A stretch of DNA of 36,261 nucleotides from Pelomonas sp. KK5 (GCF_001984095.1 NZ_LYVQ01000038.1:1-36261), one strand, 5' to 3'; shown: positions 20,473 to 28,977, counted from the stretch's first letter. Numbers and translations: made by a program. The notes: generated by a model from the sequence alone, not told the origin.

Positions 20473-22192
20473 GGAGCTTGATCCCGAAACGAAGTGCCAC
20501 GGCCAGACCCACGCTGACCATGACGATGTTGATGACGGACAGTGCGGCGACGAGATCGGTGGCACCCGAGGCCCACATCGAGACCAGCAGCGCGCCGATG
20601 ACCTCGGTGCCCGGCGACAGCAGGTAGATGCCGGTCGAGTACTCGCGCTCGAAGATCAGGAAGATCAGCAGCCAGCTCGACAGCAGCCCGAAGCGCACCA
20701 GCGGCAGCGTGACGTGGCGGCTCACCTGCGAGGCGGTGGCGCCCACGGTGCGGGCCGCCTCCTCCAGGTCGGGCCCCACCTGCATCAGCGCGCTCTGCAC
20801 GATGCGCTGCCCGTAGGCCAGCCAGATCACCGTGTAGGCGATCCAGATCGCGAACATCGAGTTGCGCCATTCCTTCAGCCCGGGCACGAACAGGAACACC
20901 CAGAGGAAGGCCAGGCCCGCCAGCAGCCCGGGTATCGCGCGCGGCACGAGGACGAGGTAGTCCATCAGCTTGGTGGCCGCGTCGTTGCGCCGATGGCCCG
21001 CGAACGAGATGGCCGCGTAGCAGGCCACGGCCAGCGCGCCGCCGATCACGCCGATGCCCAGCGTGTTCAGGATCGCGCGCACCAGGTTGTCCTGCTGGAA
21101 GACGTCGCGGTAGTGCTCCAGCGTGAAGGCGTCGACCAGCGAGATGCCCTCGCCCCACTGCGAGACGAAGGAGCGCAGCACGATGCCCGACACGGGCACG
21201 AACACCGACAGGAACAGCCACAGCGCCACGATGCCGATCGCCAGCCAGCGCCATCCGCCCAGGCGCAGCGGCACCTGGCGGCCGCCCTTGCCCTTGATGG
21301 AGACGTACTTGTTGGCGCTACGCAGCAGGCGCCGTTGCAGCAGCACCAGCGGAAAGGTCACCAGCACGATCAGGATCGCGACGACGGCCATCAGGTGGTA
21401 CGAGGGCACGCCGAGCTTGCTGGCAAGCTTGTACATGTAGGTCGTCAGCACCAGGTAGCCGTTGGGGTCGCCGAGCACCAGCGGCAGGCCGAAGACCTCG
21501 AAGCCGAGGAAGAAGACCAGCACGCCGGCGAACAGCACCGAGGGCATCACCATCGGCAGGCTGACGTCGCGCGCCACACGCAGCGGCGAGGCGCCGGCGA
21601 TGCGCGCGGCTTCCTCCACATCGCTGCCGAGGTTGCGCAGCGCCGAGGAGGCATACAGGTAGACGTGCGGCACATGGGTGAGCCCCGCGATGACGGCGAT
21701 GCCGCCGATGGAGTAGACGTCCCACCACTCGGCGATGCCGAAGGCCTGCCGCCACCACAGCGTGTAGAAGCCGCTGGGCCCGGCCGACACCACGTAGCCG
21801 AGCGCCAGCACCACCGCCGAGACGAAGATCGGCGTCAGCAGCAGCGGCTCGATCCAGCGCCGGCCCGGCAGGTCGGTGCGCACCATCAGGAAGGCGAGCA
21901 GCGCGCCGAGCGGCACGGCGATCAGCACCATGCCGCCGGCGATCAGCAGCGAGTTGCGCAGCGCGAACCAGAAGTCCGGATCATCGAAGACGAAGCGGTA
22001 GGCGTCGAGCGACACCTCGTGCTTCGGCATGAAGAACGGGGCCGACAGCAGGCTCTGGTAGGCGATCATCACCAGCGGGAGCAGCACCACCAGCACGGTG
22101 ATGCCGATCACCAGCCCGCGGCCGATCCCGGGCAGCCCCGGGAATCGGCCGCGCGGGTGCGCGAGGGTTTGCGTCATGGACATCGACGTCAC
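20465..22192 (-). CDS. ABC transporter permease, fused double domain (FbpB-like)
   Basis: A 575-residue inner-membrane protein formed of two tandem BPD_transp_1 permease domains, about 12 spans in total, as in ferric iron permease FbpB/SfuB. Each half carries an EAA coupling loop: EEAARIAGASPLRVARDVSLPMVMPS in the first half and EEAARTVGATASQVSRHVTLPLV in the second, where the ATPase docks. The GTG at 22192 is the longest start; in-frame ATGs at 22183 and 22177 are alternatives that lose only a few residues. It follows the binding-protein gene by 35 bases and overlaps the ATPase gene by 8. Confidence 0.94.
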   Translation of the reverse strand: MTSMSMTQTLAHPRGRFPGLPGIGRGLVIGITVLVVLLPLVMIAYQSLLSAPFFMPKHEVSLDAYRFVFDDPDFWFALRNSLLIAGGMVLIAVPLGALLAFLMVRTDLPGRRWIEPLLLTPIFVSAVVLALGYVVSAGPSGFYTLWWRQAFGIAEWWDVYSIGGIAVIAGLTHVPHVYLYASSALRNLGSDVEEAARIAGASPLRVARDVSLPMVMPSVLFAGVLVFFLGFEVFGLPLVLGDPNGYLVLTTYMYKLASKLGVPSYHLMAVVAILIVLVTFPLVLLQRRLLRSANKYVSIKGKGGRQVPLRLGGWRWLAIGIVALWLFLSVFVPVSGIVLRSFVSQWGEGISLVDAFTLEHYRDVFQQDNLVRAILNTLGIGVIGGALAVACYAAISFAGHRRNDAATKLMDYLVLVPRAIPGLLAGLAFLWVFLFVPGLKEWRNSMFAIWIAYTVIWLAYGQRIVQSALMQVGPDLEEAARTVGATASQVSRHVTLPLVRFGLLSSWLLIFLIFEREYSTGIYLLSPGTEVIGALLVSMWASGATDLVAALSVINIVMVSVGLAVALRFGIKLHD

Positions 22193-22227
22193 TCCACAGG
22201 GTTCGTGCCAGGGGGCTCGTCAGGCGC

Positions 22228-23325
22228 TCACTTGCGCGCGACGTAGGAACGCCAGGTCTTGATGAACTCCAGCCGCTTGCCCTGTTCGAGATAGGTCAGC
22301 AGGTTCTGGTCGATGGCGATCGGGCGCAGGCTCGCGCCCATCTCCTTCTGCAGCGCATGCGCGGTCATCTCGCCCTCGACGTCCGGACGGATCGAGTACA
22401 GCTCCGAGGCCGTGGACAGCGTCGTCTGCCCCTTCCTGGACAGCAGGTAGTCCAGCCACAACCTGGCCGCGTTGGGGCTCTTGGCCGCCTTCGCGATGAA
22501 GGCCACGCGGCTCATCACCAGCGTGTGGTCGCGCATCAGCTGGTAGGCCATGTTGCTGTCCTTCTTCGCCCGGGCATGGGCGTAGGACGTGATCATGTTG
22601 TAGCCCATCACCTGCTCGCCCGAGGAGATGCGTTCCATCATCGTGCTGCTGGACGACTGCACCTTCACGCCGGCGCCGGCCATCGCCTTGACCAGGTCCC
22701 AGGTCTGCGCGGCGTTCACCTGCACGTCGGCCGTCAGATAGAGGAAGCCGACGCCGGCCTTCTCGATGTCGTAGGTGGTGATCTTGCCCTGGAAGCGGGG
22801 ATCGGCCAGCAGCCTGATCAGCTCGGCATGGGTCTTGGGCACGTCAGCGGCGGGGAGCAGGCGCTTGTTGTAGACCAGGCCCAGCGGCTCGAAGGTCGTG
22901 CCGTAGGCCGTCTTCTGGTAGACGGCCCACGCGGGCAGCGCCTTGGCCTCGGGCGACTCGTAGCTCAGCGCGTAGCCGTCGGCCACGAGCTTGACGGCCT
23001 GGTCCATGGCCGAGTTCCAGACCACGTCCGCGCTGGTGGTGCCGGCCGCGGTCTCGCTGATGAAGCGGTTGAAGAGCTCCACGCTGTTCATGTCCATGTA
23101 CTCGACCTTGACGCCGGGATACAGGCTCTCGAACTCCTTCACCAGCGGCTTGCCGGCCGCGGCGTCGGTGGGGGTGTAGACGGTGACCTTGCCCTCCTTC
23201 TTGGCGGCGTCGATGATGGCCTGGTAGCTGGCCGGATAGCCGGCGGGCACCTGGGCCTGCGCCGTGGCGAAGAAGGCGGTGGCGGCCAGCGCGAGGCAGG
23301 CTCGGCGGGTGATGCGATGGGTCAT
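22228..23325 (-). CDS. periplasmic binding protein of ABC importer (FbpA/AfuA-like)
   Basis: A 365-residue solute-binding protein. The signal peptide is residues 1-24 (cleavage likely after AQA). The mature N-terminus has the class marks YQAIIDAAKKEGKVTVYTPTDAAAGKPLVKEFESLYPGVKVEY and ADVVWNSAMDQ, as in FbpA-type binding proteins for Fe3+ and for several organic phosphates or carboxylates. Here the paired Tyr motif of FbpA, which coordinates iron directly, is not obvious, so the ligand may be an iron chelate or an organic anion rather than bare Fe3+. AGGAG precedes the ATG. Gene order porin-SBP-permease-ATPase supports a dedicated uptake route. Confidence 0.92.
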   Translation of the reverse strand: MTHRITRRACLALAATAFFATAQAQVPAGYPASYQAIIDAAKKEGKVTVYTPTDAAAGKPLVKEFESLYPGVKVEYMDMNSVELFNRFISETAAGTTSADVVWNSAMDQAVKLVADGYALSYESPEAKALPAWAVYQKTAYGTTFEPLGLVYNKRLLPAADVPKTHAELIRLLADPRFQGKITTYDIEKAGVGFLYLTADVQVNAAQTWDLVKAMAGAGVKVQSSSSTMMERISSGEQVMGYNMITSYAHARAKKDSNMAYQLMRDHTLVMSRVAFIAKAAKSPNAARLWLDYLLSRKGQTTLSTASELYSIRPDVEGEMTAHALQKEMGASLRPIAIDQNLLTYLEQGKRLEFIKTWRSYVARK

Positions 23326-23348
23326 TGATGGCTCCTGGTGCGAGGGGC

Positions 23349-24380
23349 TTAGAAGCGGTGCTGGATGCCCACGCCGAAGCTGGACTGCGTGTCGGCGAAG
23401 GCCGCGTCGTCGCGCGAGACGCTGACGACGCCGCTCCTGGCCTTGGCGTTGGACGCGACGGCGTACAGCCAGGTGCGCTTGGACAGCGCGTACTTCGCGC
23501 GCAGGGCCAGCAGGTGCGGATCGTCGGGCGTCAGCGGGCCGGTCTTGACGTTCTGGAAGTAGTAGGCCGGGGTCAGGTCCAGCACCGGCGTCACCGACCA
23601 GGTGGCCCCGACCCAGGTCAGCGTGCTCTTCTGCTCGGCGCCGCTGGTCGGCGTCTTCTTGTACTGGCGCTGGGCCAGGAAGAACTTGACCGGCTTCATG
23701 TCGTAGCTCAGGCCCCAGTGCACGGTCTGCTCCTTGCTCACGGCACCGGTCTGGCGATCGCGCTGGTCCAGCACCAGCACGGCGCTGAAGGCGTCGAGGT
23801 CATAGCCCGCGGCCAGGGCGGCATAGCGTCCGGTGGCCGCGCCCTCGCCCGCCGCCACGCTCGCGCCGAGCTTGACGGGGCCGAACTTGCCGTCGTACTT
23901 GATCAGGTTGGAGGCGGCGGTCAGCATGCCGTCCTTGCGCGTGCCGGCGGCGCCGGCCGAGGTCGCCCAGGAGTAGAACGGCGCGTAGCCCATCGGGTCG
24001 AAGGGCAGGATGAAGTCATAGGCCGTCGTGTACGAGCGGCCGGCCACGATGCGGCCGAAATCGCCCTGCAGGCCCACCGTCGCCTGGCGGCCCCAGAACG
24101 ACGAGCCGGCCGCGCCGGTGTCGAAGCCGACCTCGCCCTCGAGGTTGAACACGGCCTTCAGGCCGCCGCCGAGGTCCTCCACGCCGCGCAGGCCCCAGCG
24201 CGAGGTGTTCAGGCCACCGGAAGTCACCGCGACGCGGCTGTCGCCTGCAGCATTCATGTGATTGCGGTACTCGACCAGCGCGTCGGCGATGCCGTAGACG
24301 GTCACGCTGCTCTGCGCGGAGGCCAGCAGCGGCACGGCCAGCATGCAGGCTGCTGCGAGGGGTTGGAAGGTCTTGTTCAT
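23349..24380 (-). CDS. general porin (Gram-negative porin, Porin_4 family)
   Basis: A 343-residue outer-membrane beta-barrel. The signal peptide is 1-22 (ASA before QSSVTVYG). Mature features are SSVTVYGIADALVEY at the N-terminus, TSRWGLRGVEDLGGGLKAVFNLE, FWGRQATVGLQGDFGRIVAGRSY, and a C-terminal strand ending in GIQHRF, with the terminal Phe recognised by the BAM complex. This is the 16-stranded trimeric porin type of Burkholderiales (Omp32/OpcP1-like), generally anion-selective. AGGAG precedes the ATG. It lies between the Bug receptor and the ABC genes, and a hairpin in its 5' region may set its level separately from the upstream genes. Confidence 0.94.
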   Translation of the reverse strand: MNKTFQPLAAACMLAVPLLASAQSSVTVYGIADALVEYRNHMNAAGDSRVAVTSGGLNTSRWGLRGVEDLGGGLKAVFNLEGEVGFDTGAAGSSFWGRQATVGLQGDFGRIVAGRSYTTAYDFILPFDPMGYAPFYSWATSAGAAGTRKDGMLTAASNLIKYDGKFGPVKLGASVAAGEGAATGRYAALAAGYDLDAFSAVLVLDQRDRQTGAVSKEQTVHWGLSYDMKPVKFFLAQRQYKKTPTSGAEQKSTLTWVGATWSVTPVLDLTPAYYFQNVKTGPLTPDDPHLLALRAKYALSKRTWLYAVASNAKARSGVVSVSRDDAAFADTQSSFGVGIQHRF

Positions 24381-24437
24381 CGGGTCTCCTGTGGGTTTTG
24401 ACGGAAGGGGCGAAATGCGAAGGCAACAGCAGGCCCC

Positions 24438-24458
24438 GGCCTGCCGCGATGGCAGGCC
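24438..24458 (-). terminator. hairpin between Bug receptor gene and porin gene
   Basis: A perfect 8-bp stem (GGCCTGCC / GGCAGGCC) with a 5-base loop lies 54 bases after the Bug-receptor stop and upstream of the porin start, in a 132-base gap. No U-run follows, so it is more likely a processing or partial termination structure than a full terminator. Such structures often help uncouple porin expression from upstream genes. Confidence 0.35.
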
Positions 24459-24512
24459 TGCCGATGCCGATTGGGAAAGACGGAGGAAGGGGGGAGGAAG
24501 CTCAGCGGCGCT

Positions 24513-25496
24513 TCATCGCCGGAGTCCGAAGCGGCCCGCCATGTCGGCGTACTGAAGGGACTGCTGCTCCAGGAAGGCCTGCAGCGCCGGGCCCGTCATC
24601 TGCAGCGGGAACAGCCCGTAGTGCGCCCGCAGCCTGTCGAAGGACGGCGTGGCCATCAACTGCTCGAAGGTCGTGCGCCAGGCATGGAAGGCCGCCTCGG
24701 ACACCTTGGGGCCCATGTAGAGGCCGCGCACGCTGGGCCAGACCATGTCGGCGCCCTGCTCGCGTGCGGTCGGCACATGGGCCAGCAGGCCCGGCAGGCG
24801 GCGCTCGGCCATCACCGCCAGCACGCGGAACGGCCCCTGGGCGGGCAGCTTGTCAGCCACTTCGGACGCATCGCCCGCATACACCTGCACATGGCCGGCC
24901 TTCAGCGCCGCCGTGGCCTCGCCGCCGCCCTCGAAGGCCACGAAGCGCATGGCCTTGTAGTCCACGCCCGCGGCCTTGGCCACCAGCGCCGATTTCACCC
25001 AGTCCTGGCTGCCGATCGTGCCGCCGCCGGCAAAGGTGATCTTGCCGGGATTGGCCTTCAGCGCGGCCAGCAGATCCGGCAGGGTCTGCCAGGGCGAGCG
25101 GCTGCTGACGAGCACGATGCCATAGTCGGCCCCGACGGCTGCCAGCCAGCGCACATCGCCCATCGCATGGCGACCGAAGCGCCCGTTCGCGAGGTTCAGC
25201 AGCGATCCGCTGGAGAAGGCCACCAGGGTCTGCGCCTCGGCCGGGCGCTTCGTGATGATCGTGTCGTAGGCGATGGCGCCCACGCCGCCGGGCATGTAGC
25301 TGATGTGCATCGGCCGGGCGTGTCCGGCGTCCGCGAGCGCGGCCTGGACGAGCTTGCAGGTCAGGTCGAAGCCGCCGCCGGGCTTGGCCGGGGCGATGCA
25401 TTCGGGGGGTGGCGTCGGCGTCTGGGCTCCGGCGCCCGGCGCGAACGCCAGGGCAGCGAGGACCAGCCCGACCATCCATTCGTAGGCTGTGCGCAT
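24513..25496 (-). CDS. Bug-family tripartite tricarboxylate receptor (TctC-like periplasmic binding protein)
   Basis: A 327-residue periplasmic protein with a signal peptide (1-24). It keeps the Bug/TctC fold marks: CIAPAKPGGGFDLTCKLVQ (the beta1-alpha1 ligand loop with PGGG-D), YMPGGVGAIAYDTI, the 'GxxxxPW' region in RSPWQTLPDLLAALKANPGKITFAGGGTIGSQD (second ligand loop), and VLAVMAERRLPGLLAHVPTAREQG. Family ligands are usually di/tricarboxylates or other small carboxylates. No TctA/TctB membrane partners are present; it sits downstream of TctE/TctD-type regulators, suggesting a sensing role or cooperation with the porin/ABC set. Two Cys (33 and 47) flank the first ligand loop and could form a disulfide. 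Confidence 0.92.
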   Translation of the reverse strand: MRTAYEWMVGLVLAALAFAPGAGAQTPTPPPECIAPAKPGGGFDLTCKLVQAALADAGHARPMHISYMPGGVGAIAYDTIITKRPAEAQTLVAFSSGSLLNLANGRFGRHAMGDVRWLAAVGADYGIVLVSSRSPWQTLPDLLAALKANPGKITFAGGGTIGSQDWVKSALVAKAAGVDYKAMRFVAFEGGGEATAALKAGHVQVYAGDASEVADKLPAQGPFRVLAVMAERRLPGLLAHVPTAREQGADMVWPSVRGLYMGPKVSEAAFHAWRTTFEQLMATPSFDRLRAHYGLFPLQMTGPALQAFLEQQSLQYADMAGRFGLRR

Positions 25497-25567
25497 GTGT
25501 CTCCTGTCGGTGTTCGTTGCCGGCCCCGGAAGCTTGTACTCCGAGGGCGGCGCGCCACCTGATGGAG

Positions 25568-25606
25568 AGGCACTCTAAGGAGTCCTACCTTTCAGGCGGC
25601 TTTCAG
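25568..25606 (-). promoter_or_regulatory. candidate response-regulator site: CTGAAAG direct repeats plus adjacent inverted repeat
   Basis: On the minus strand, CTGAAAG occurs twice with an exact 11-base period (25600-25606 and 25589-25595), the spacing typical of tandem OmpR-family half sites. Just downstream is an imperfect inverted repeat (25568-25586, ACTC-TAAG-GAGT core). Both lie 70-110 bases before the Bug-receptor start, in the 106-base gap and the last codons of the kinase gene. TctD-like regulation of the transport genes from here is an inference. Confidence 0.35.
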
Positions 25607-27024
25607 TCGTTGGCCTGATGCATCGGGAGTTTCAGCGTCACCGCGGCGCCCTTTTCCGATCCGTCCAGCGCCACCTGCGCCGCCGCCACTTCCATGCTGC
25701 CCTGGTGGCGCTGCGCGACGGCGCGCACGATGGCCAGGCCCAGGCCGGAGCCGGGCTTGTCGACATTGCTGCCGCGGAAGAAGCGCTCGCCCGCCCTCAG
25801 CCGCTCCCGGGCCGGAATGCCGGGGCCGTCGTCGACGACGCGCAGGCAGGCGCAGGCGCCGTCGCGCAGGACCTGCACGGTCACCTGGCCCCGGGCCGGC
25901 GTGTAGCGCAGGCTGTTGTGGAGCAGGTTCAGCAGGGCCTCGCGAAGCTGGCCCTCGTTGCCGCGCACGTGCACGGCCGTGCCGGCGGGCTCGAAGCCCA
26001 GGTCGATGCCCAGTTCCCGCGCCGAAGCCCAGGTCTCCCTGGTGCAGCGTTCGGCCAGGGCGTTCAGCTCGACGGCCGACAGCTGCTCCACGGCCGTGTC
26101 CGCGCGTGCCAGCGCCAGCATCTGGTTGGTGCGCCGCACCGTGTCGTCGATCTGCGACTTCAGCGCCACCAGCGCCTCGCGGACGCGCCCCGCGTCCTGC
26201 TCCCGCAGTGCGTAGCCCACCTGCGTGGACAGCGTGGCCAGCGGCGTGCGGATCTGGTGCGACGCGTCGTCCACGAAACGGCGCCGGCTCTCGATGAGTT
26301 CCCGCTGGCGTTCCAGGTGATGGTTGATGGCCCGCACCAGCGGCGCCGCATCCGCCGGCACCTCGGCCTCGTCCACCGGCGACAGGTCATCGCTGGACCG
26401 CGCCGCGACCTCCCGGCGCAGGCGCTCCAGCGGCTGCAGGGCCCAGCCGATGAGCAGGGCCAGCGTCACCGTGACGACGACCACGTTGAGCGCATCCCGC
26501 CCGATCGCCTGCAGGAGCAGCCCGCGGGAGAACGCGTTGCGGGAAGTGGTCGACTCCGCCACCTGGATCACCAGCCGCCGTCCCGGCTTGTCCGGGTCCA
26601 GTTCCCGCGACAGCGCGCCGACGCGGACCGGCTCGCCGAAGTATTCGGCGTCGATGAACTGCGGCACGCCCAGCTTGAGGCCTCGCTCGGGCAGCGGCAG
26701 GCCGGCATTGCCGATCTCGACCAGGCCGTCCTCGGTGCTGACGCGGAAGTAGACCTGCCCGCTCGCGGTCAGCTCGAAGAACTCGAGCATGCGATAGGGC
26801 AGCTCCACCGAGAGACCGGTCTCGGTGGAGACGTTGCTGTCGATCGCCTTGATGGCGCCGAGCAGCGAGCGATCGTAGGCCGCATCGGCGGCCTGCAGAC
26901 CGGTCTTCCAGGTCAGCGCCGACTCGATGCTCACCATCACGAGCATCACCGGGATGGCCAGCATCAGCAGCGTCCGCCGCACGCTGAACCGGTGCCAGGC
27001 CGCCGGCAGCCGGGGCAGCCTCAC
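25603..27024 (-). CDS. TctE-like sensor histidine kinase
   Basis: A 473-residue membrane kinase. Spans at ~18-37 and ~176-195 flank a periplasmic domain of ~140 residues (2CSK_N-type, as in TctE, with YDRSLLGAIKAIDSNVSTETGLSVELPYRMLEFFE). A HAMP-like linker follows, then the HisKA domain with DDASHQIRTPLATL (His256), N box LLNLLHNSLRYTP, G1 VVDDGPGIP, and G2 PGSGLGLAIV. TctE proteins sense tricarboxylates, often together with a TctC-type receptor. The ATG overlaps the stop of the regulator gene (ATGA), giving a coupled pair. Confidence 0.94.
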   Translation of the reverse strand: MRLPRLPAAWHRFSVRRTLLMLAIPVMLVMVSIESALTWKTGLQAADAAYDRSLLGAIKAIDSNVSTETGLSVELPYRMLEFFELTASGQVYFRVSTEDGLVEIGNAGLPLPERGLKLGVPQFIDAEYFGEPVRVGALSRELDPDKPGRRLVIQVAESTTSRNAFSRGLLLQAIGRDALNVVVVTVTLALLIGWALQPLERLRREVAARSSDDLSPVDEAEVPADAAPLVRAINHHLERQRELIESRRRFVDDASHQIRTPLATLSTQVGYALREQDAGRVREALVALKSQIDDTVRRTNQMLALARADTAVEQLSAVELNALAERCTRETWASARELGIDLGFEPAGTAVHVRGNEGQLREALLNLLHNSLRYTPARGQVTVQVLRDGACACLRVVDDGPGIPARERLRAGERFFRGSNVDKPGSGLGLAIVRAVAQRHQGSMEVAAAQVALDGSEKGAAVTLKLPMHQAND

Positions 27025-27686
27025 GACGCTTCCAGGACGTAGCCGAGGCCGCGCAGCGTCGTGATGCGGACCTTGCCCGTCTCCAGCCGGCGCCGCAGGC
27101 GATGGATCAGGACCTCGACCACCTCGGGCCGGACATCCTGCTCGTCGGAGAAGATGCGCTCCAGGATCTCCTGCTTGGACAGCGGCTCGCCGCTGTGCTG
27201 GATCAGCGCGCGCAGCACGCCGTGCTCCCGCGGCGACAGCGTCAGCGCCTCGCGGTCCAGGGTGAACTGCTTGGTCGCCGCGTCGTAGGCCAGGGGCCCG
27301 CAGGTGAAGCGGGGCTGCTCGCGGCCGCGGGATCGCCGCACCAGCGCGACCAGGCGCGCCTCCAGTTCCTGGATCTCGAAAGGCTTGGCCAGGAAATCGT
27401 CGGCACCTTCGTGCAGCGTGCTGACCTTTTCCATCAGCGAGTCCCGCGCGGTCAGGATCAGCACCGGCACCCGCGAGTCCTTCAAGCGCAGTTCGCGCAG
27501 CACCTCATGCCCGCCCTGGCCCGGCAGGCCGAGGTCGAGGATCAGCGCGTCATAGCGGGTCGCCTGCAACTGGCGCGCGACCAGGCGCCCGTCGTCCACC
27601 CAGTCGACGACGAAGTCGCTCTGTCCCAGGGCCCGGACCAGCCAGTCAGCCAGTGGGCGTTCATCTTCAGCAAGCAGCAGGCGCAT
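27021..27686 (-). CDS. TctD-like OmpR-family response regulator
   Basis: A 221-residue regulator. The receiver domain has the Glu7-Asp8 pocket, Asp51 (LILDLGLPG), the Thr of LILTARD and the Lys in DDFLAKPF. The winged-helix Trans_reg_C domain (~125-218) ends in VRPEVVEVLIHRLRRRLETGKVRITTLRGLGYVLE. The sequence resembles TctD/QseB-type regulators. It is the first gene of the minus-strand cluster; its upstream gap to the divergent xth is 81 bases. A TAGCAT hexamer ends 7 bases before the ATG, so a leaderless message is possible. No strong Shine-Dalgarno sequence is visible. Confidence 0.94.
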   Translation of the reverse strand: MRLLLAEDERPLADWLVRALGQSDFVVDWVDDGRLVARQLQATRYDALILDLGLPGQGGHEVLRELRLKDSRVPVLILTARDSLMEKVSTLHEGADDFLAKPFEIQELEARLVALVRRSRGREQPRFTCGPLAYDAATKQFTLDREALTLSPREHGVLRALIQHSGEPLSKQEILERIFSDEQDVRPEVVEVLIHRLRRRLETGKVRITTLRGLGYVLEAS

Positions 27687-27692
27687 GGGCGA

Positions 27693-27698
27693 ATGCTA
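27693..27698 (-). promoter_or_regulatory. candidate -10 box for the tctD-like gene (possible leaderless start)
   Basis: On the minus strand TAGCAT (4 of 6 matches) ends 7 bases before the A of the ATG at 27686, the same geometry as the thyA and marR candidates. The -35 region is weak. Support comes mainly from the repeated spacing. Confidence 0.25.
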
Positions 27699-27767
27699 GC
27701 GGACGGCCCGACGCAGGACAGCGCCGGCTAGACTTCGCTCCTGATTGCCAGCCCCCTTGAACAGACC

Positions 27768-28538
27768 ATGAAATTCGCCACCTGGAACGTCAATTCCCTC
27801 TCCGTGCGCCTGCCCCAGTTGCTGGACTGGCTGGCCGCCAACCCCGACCTCGATGCGGTCGTGCTGCAGGAAACGAAACTGACCGACGACAAGTTCCCGA
27901 CGCTGGAGATCGGCGCGGCCGGCTGGCAGGTGCAATGGTTCGGCCAGAAGACCTACAACGGCGTGGCGCTGATCAGCAAGCAGCCGGCGCAGGACGTGGT
28001 GAAGAACATCACCGGCTTTGCCGACGAGCAGGCGCGGCTGATCGCCGGCACCGTCGGCGACGTGCGCGTGATCGGCGGCTACTTCCCCAACGGCCAGGCG
28101 CTGGACAGCGACAAGTTCGTCTACAAGATGGCCTGGCTGGACGGCCTGCGCGCCTGGCTGGCCACCGAGATGGCGGCGCACGAGAAGCTGGTGATCATGG
28201 GCGACTTCAACATCGCCCCCGAGGACCGCGACTGCTACGACCCCGCCGCCTTCGTCGGCCAGACCCACACCTCGCCGCAGGAGCGCGCCCACTTCCAGGC
28301 CCTGATCGACATGGGCCTGACGGACGCCTACCGCATGTTCGAGCAGCCGCCCAAGAGCTACAGCTGGTGGGACTACCGCATGCTCGGCTTCCAGAAGAAC
28401 AAGGGCCTGCGGATCGACCACATCCTGGTCAGCCATGCGCTAAGGCCCAGGGTCACGGCCTGCACGATCGACCGTGCGATGCGCAAGCTGCCCAAGCCCA
28501 GCGACCACGCGCCGGTGATCGTGACGCTGAGCGACTGA
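27768..28538 (+). CDS. xth: exodeoxyribonuclease III
   Basis: AP endonuclease/3'-5' exonuclease for base-excision repair, cytoplasmic. The 256-residue product is a full Exo-endo-phosphatase domain: MKFATWNVNSLSVRLPQLLDWL, the metal-binding Glu35 in LQETKLTD, GVALISKQPAQDV, IGGYFPNGQALDSDKFVYKMAWLDGL, IMGDFNIAPEDRDCYDP, the WWDYRMLGFQKNKGLRIDHIL motif, and the catalytic His247 in KPSDHAPV. The clade with YFPNGQ and WWDYR is XthA-like, usual in Burkholderiales. It is transcribed divergently from the TctD-like gene and convergently with marR, ending 4 bases from it. Confidence 0.96.
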   Translation: MKFATWNVNSLSVRLPQLLDWLAANPDLDAVVLQETKLTDDKFPTLEIGAAGWQVQWFGQKTYNGVALISKQPAQDVVKNITGFADEQARLIAGTVGDVRVIGGYFPNGQALDSDKFVYKMAWLDGLRAWLATEMAAHEKLVIMGDFNIAPEDRDCYDPAAFVGQTHTSPQERAHFQALIDMGLTDAYRMFEQPPKSYSWWDYRMLGFQKNKGLRIDHILVSHALRPRVTACTIDRAMRKLPKPSDHAPVIVTLSD

Positions 28539-28542
28539 TCGG

Positions 28543-28974
28543 CTAACGCATCAGCTCCAGGCACTCGTCCAGCAGTTCGTGCAGCCGCTGGACCCGCGCC
28601 TCGCCGAGCTTCGCGTTGATCGAGAGCTGGGCCCGCTTCCACTGCGCCTTGACCTCGGCCCGCAGCGCGCGGCCCGCCGGCGTGGCCTGCACGATGCGCG
28701 AGCGGGCGTCCTCGCCCGGCAGCAGCTCGGCCAGGCCCGCGCCCAGCAGCGGCTGCAGGTTGCGCGTCAGCGTGGACGCGTCCAGGTCCATCTCGCGCGC
28801 CAGCTGGCCCGGCGCGATCGGCCCCAGCTGCTCGACATGGCCCAGCAGCGAGTACTGCGTGGTAGTCAGGCCCGAAGCGCTGAAGAAGGGCTCGCACTGC
28901 GCGGATACCAGCCGCGTCAGGCGGCGCAGCTTCAGGTTCGTGCAGCCCTTGGGGACGACGGTCTTGCTGGACAT
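28543..28974 (-). CDS. MarR-family transcriptional regulator
   Basis: A 143-residue winged-helix dimeric repressor. The HTH lies at ~residues 50-75 (IAPGQLAREMDLDASTLTRNLQPLLGAGL) followed by a wing with EDARSRIVQATPAG. The terminal helices (1-25 and ~100-143) would form the dimer interface. Cys11 and Cys27 in the N-terminal part could be redox-active, as in some MarR sensors, but this is speculative. A palindromic operator lies immediately before its ATG, and the divergent thioesterase gene is the likely target, giving a standard autoregulated pair. Confidence 0.93.
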   Translation of the reverse strand: MSSKTVVPKGCTNLKLRRLTRLVSAQCEPFFSASGLTTTQYSLLGHVEQLGPIAPGQLAREMDLDASTLTRNLQPLLGAGLAELLPGEDARSRIVQATPAGRALRAEVKAQWKRAQLSINAKLGEARVQRLHELLDECLELMR

Positions 28975-28977
28975 CGG

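Noticed and set aside
20444-22246. Plus-strand 600-codon frame opposite the ABC permease
   Set aside because: His/Gln/Arg/Asp-rich shadow of a 12-span membrane protein; no start signal or domain.
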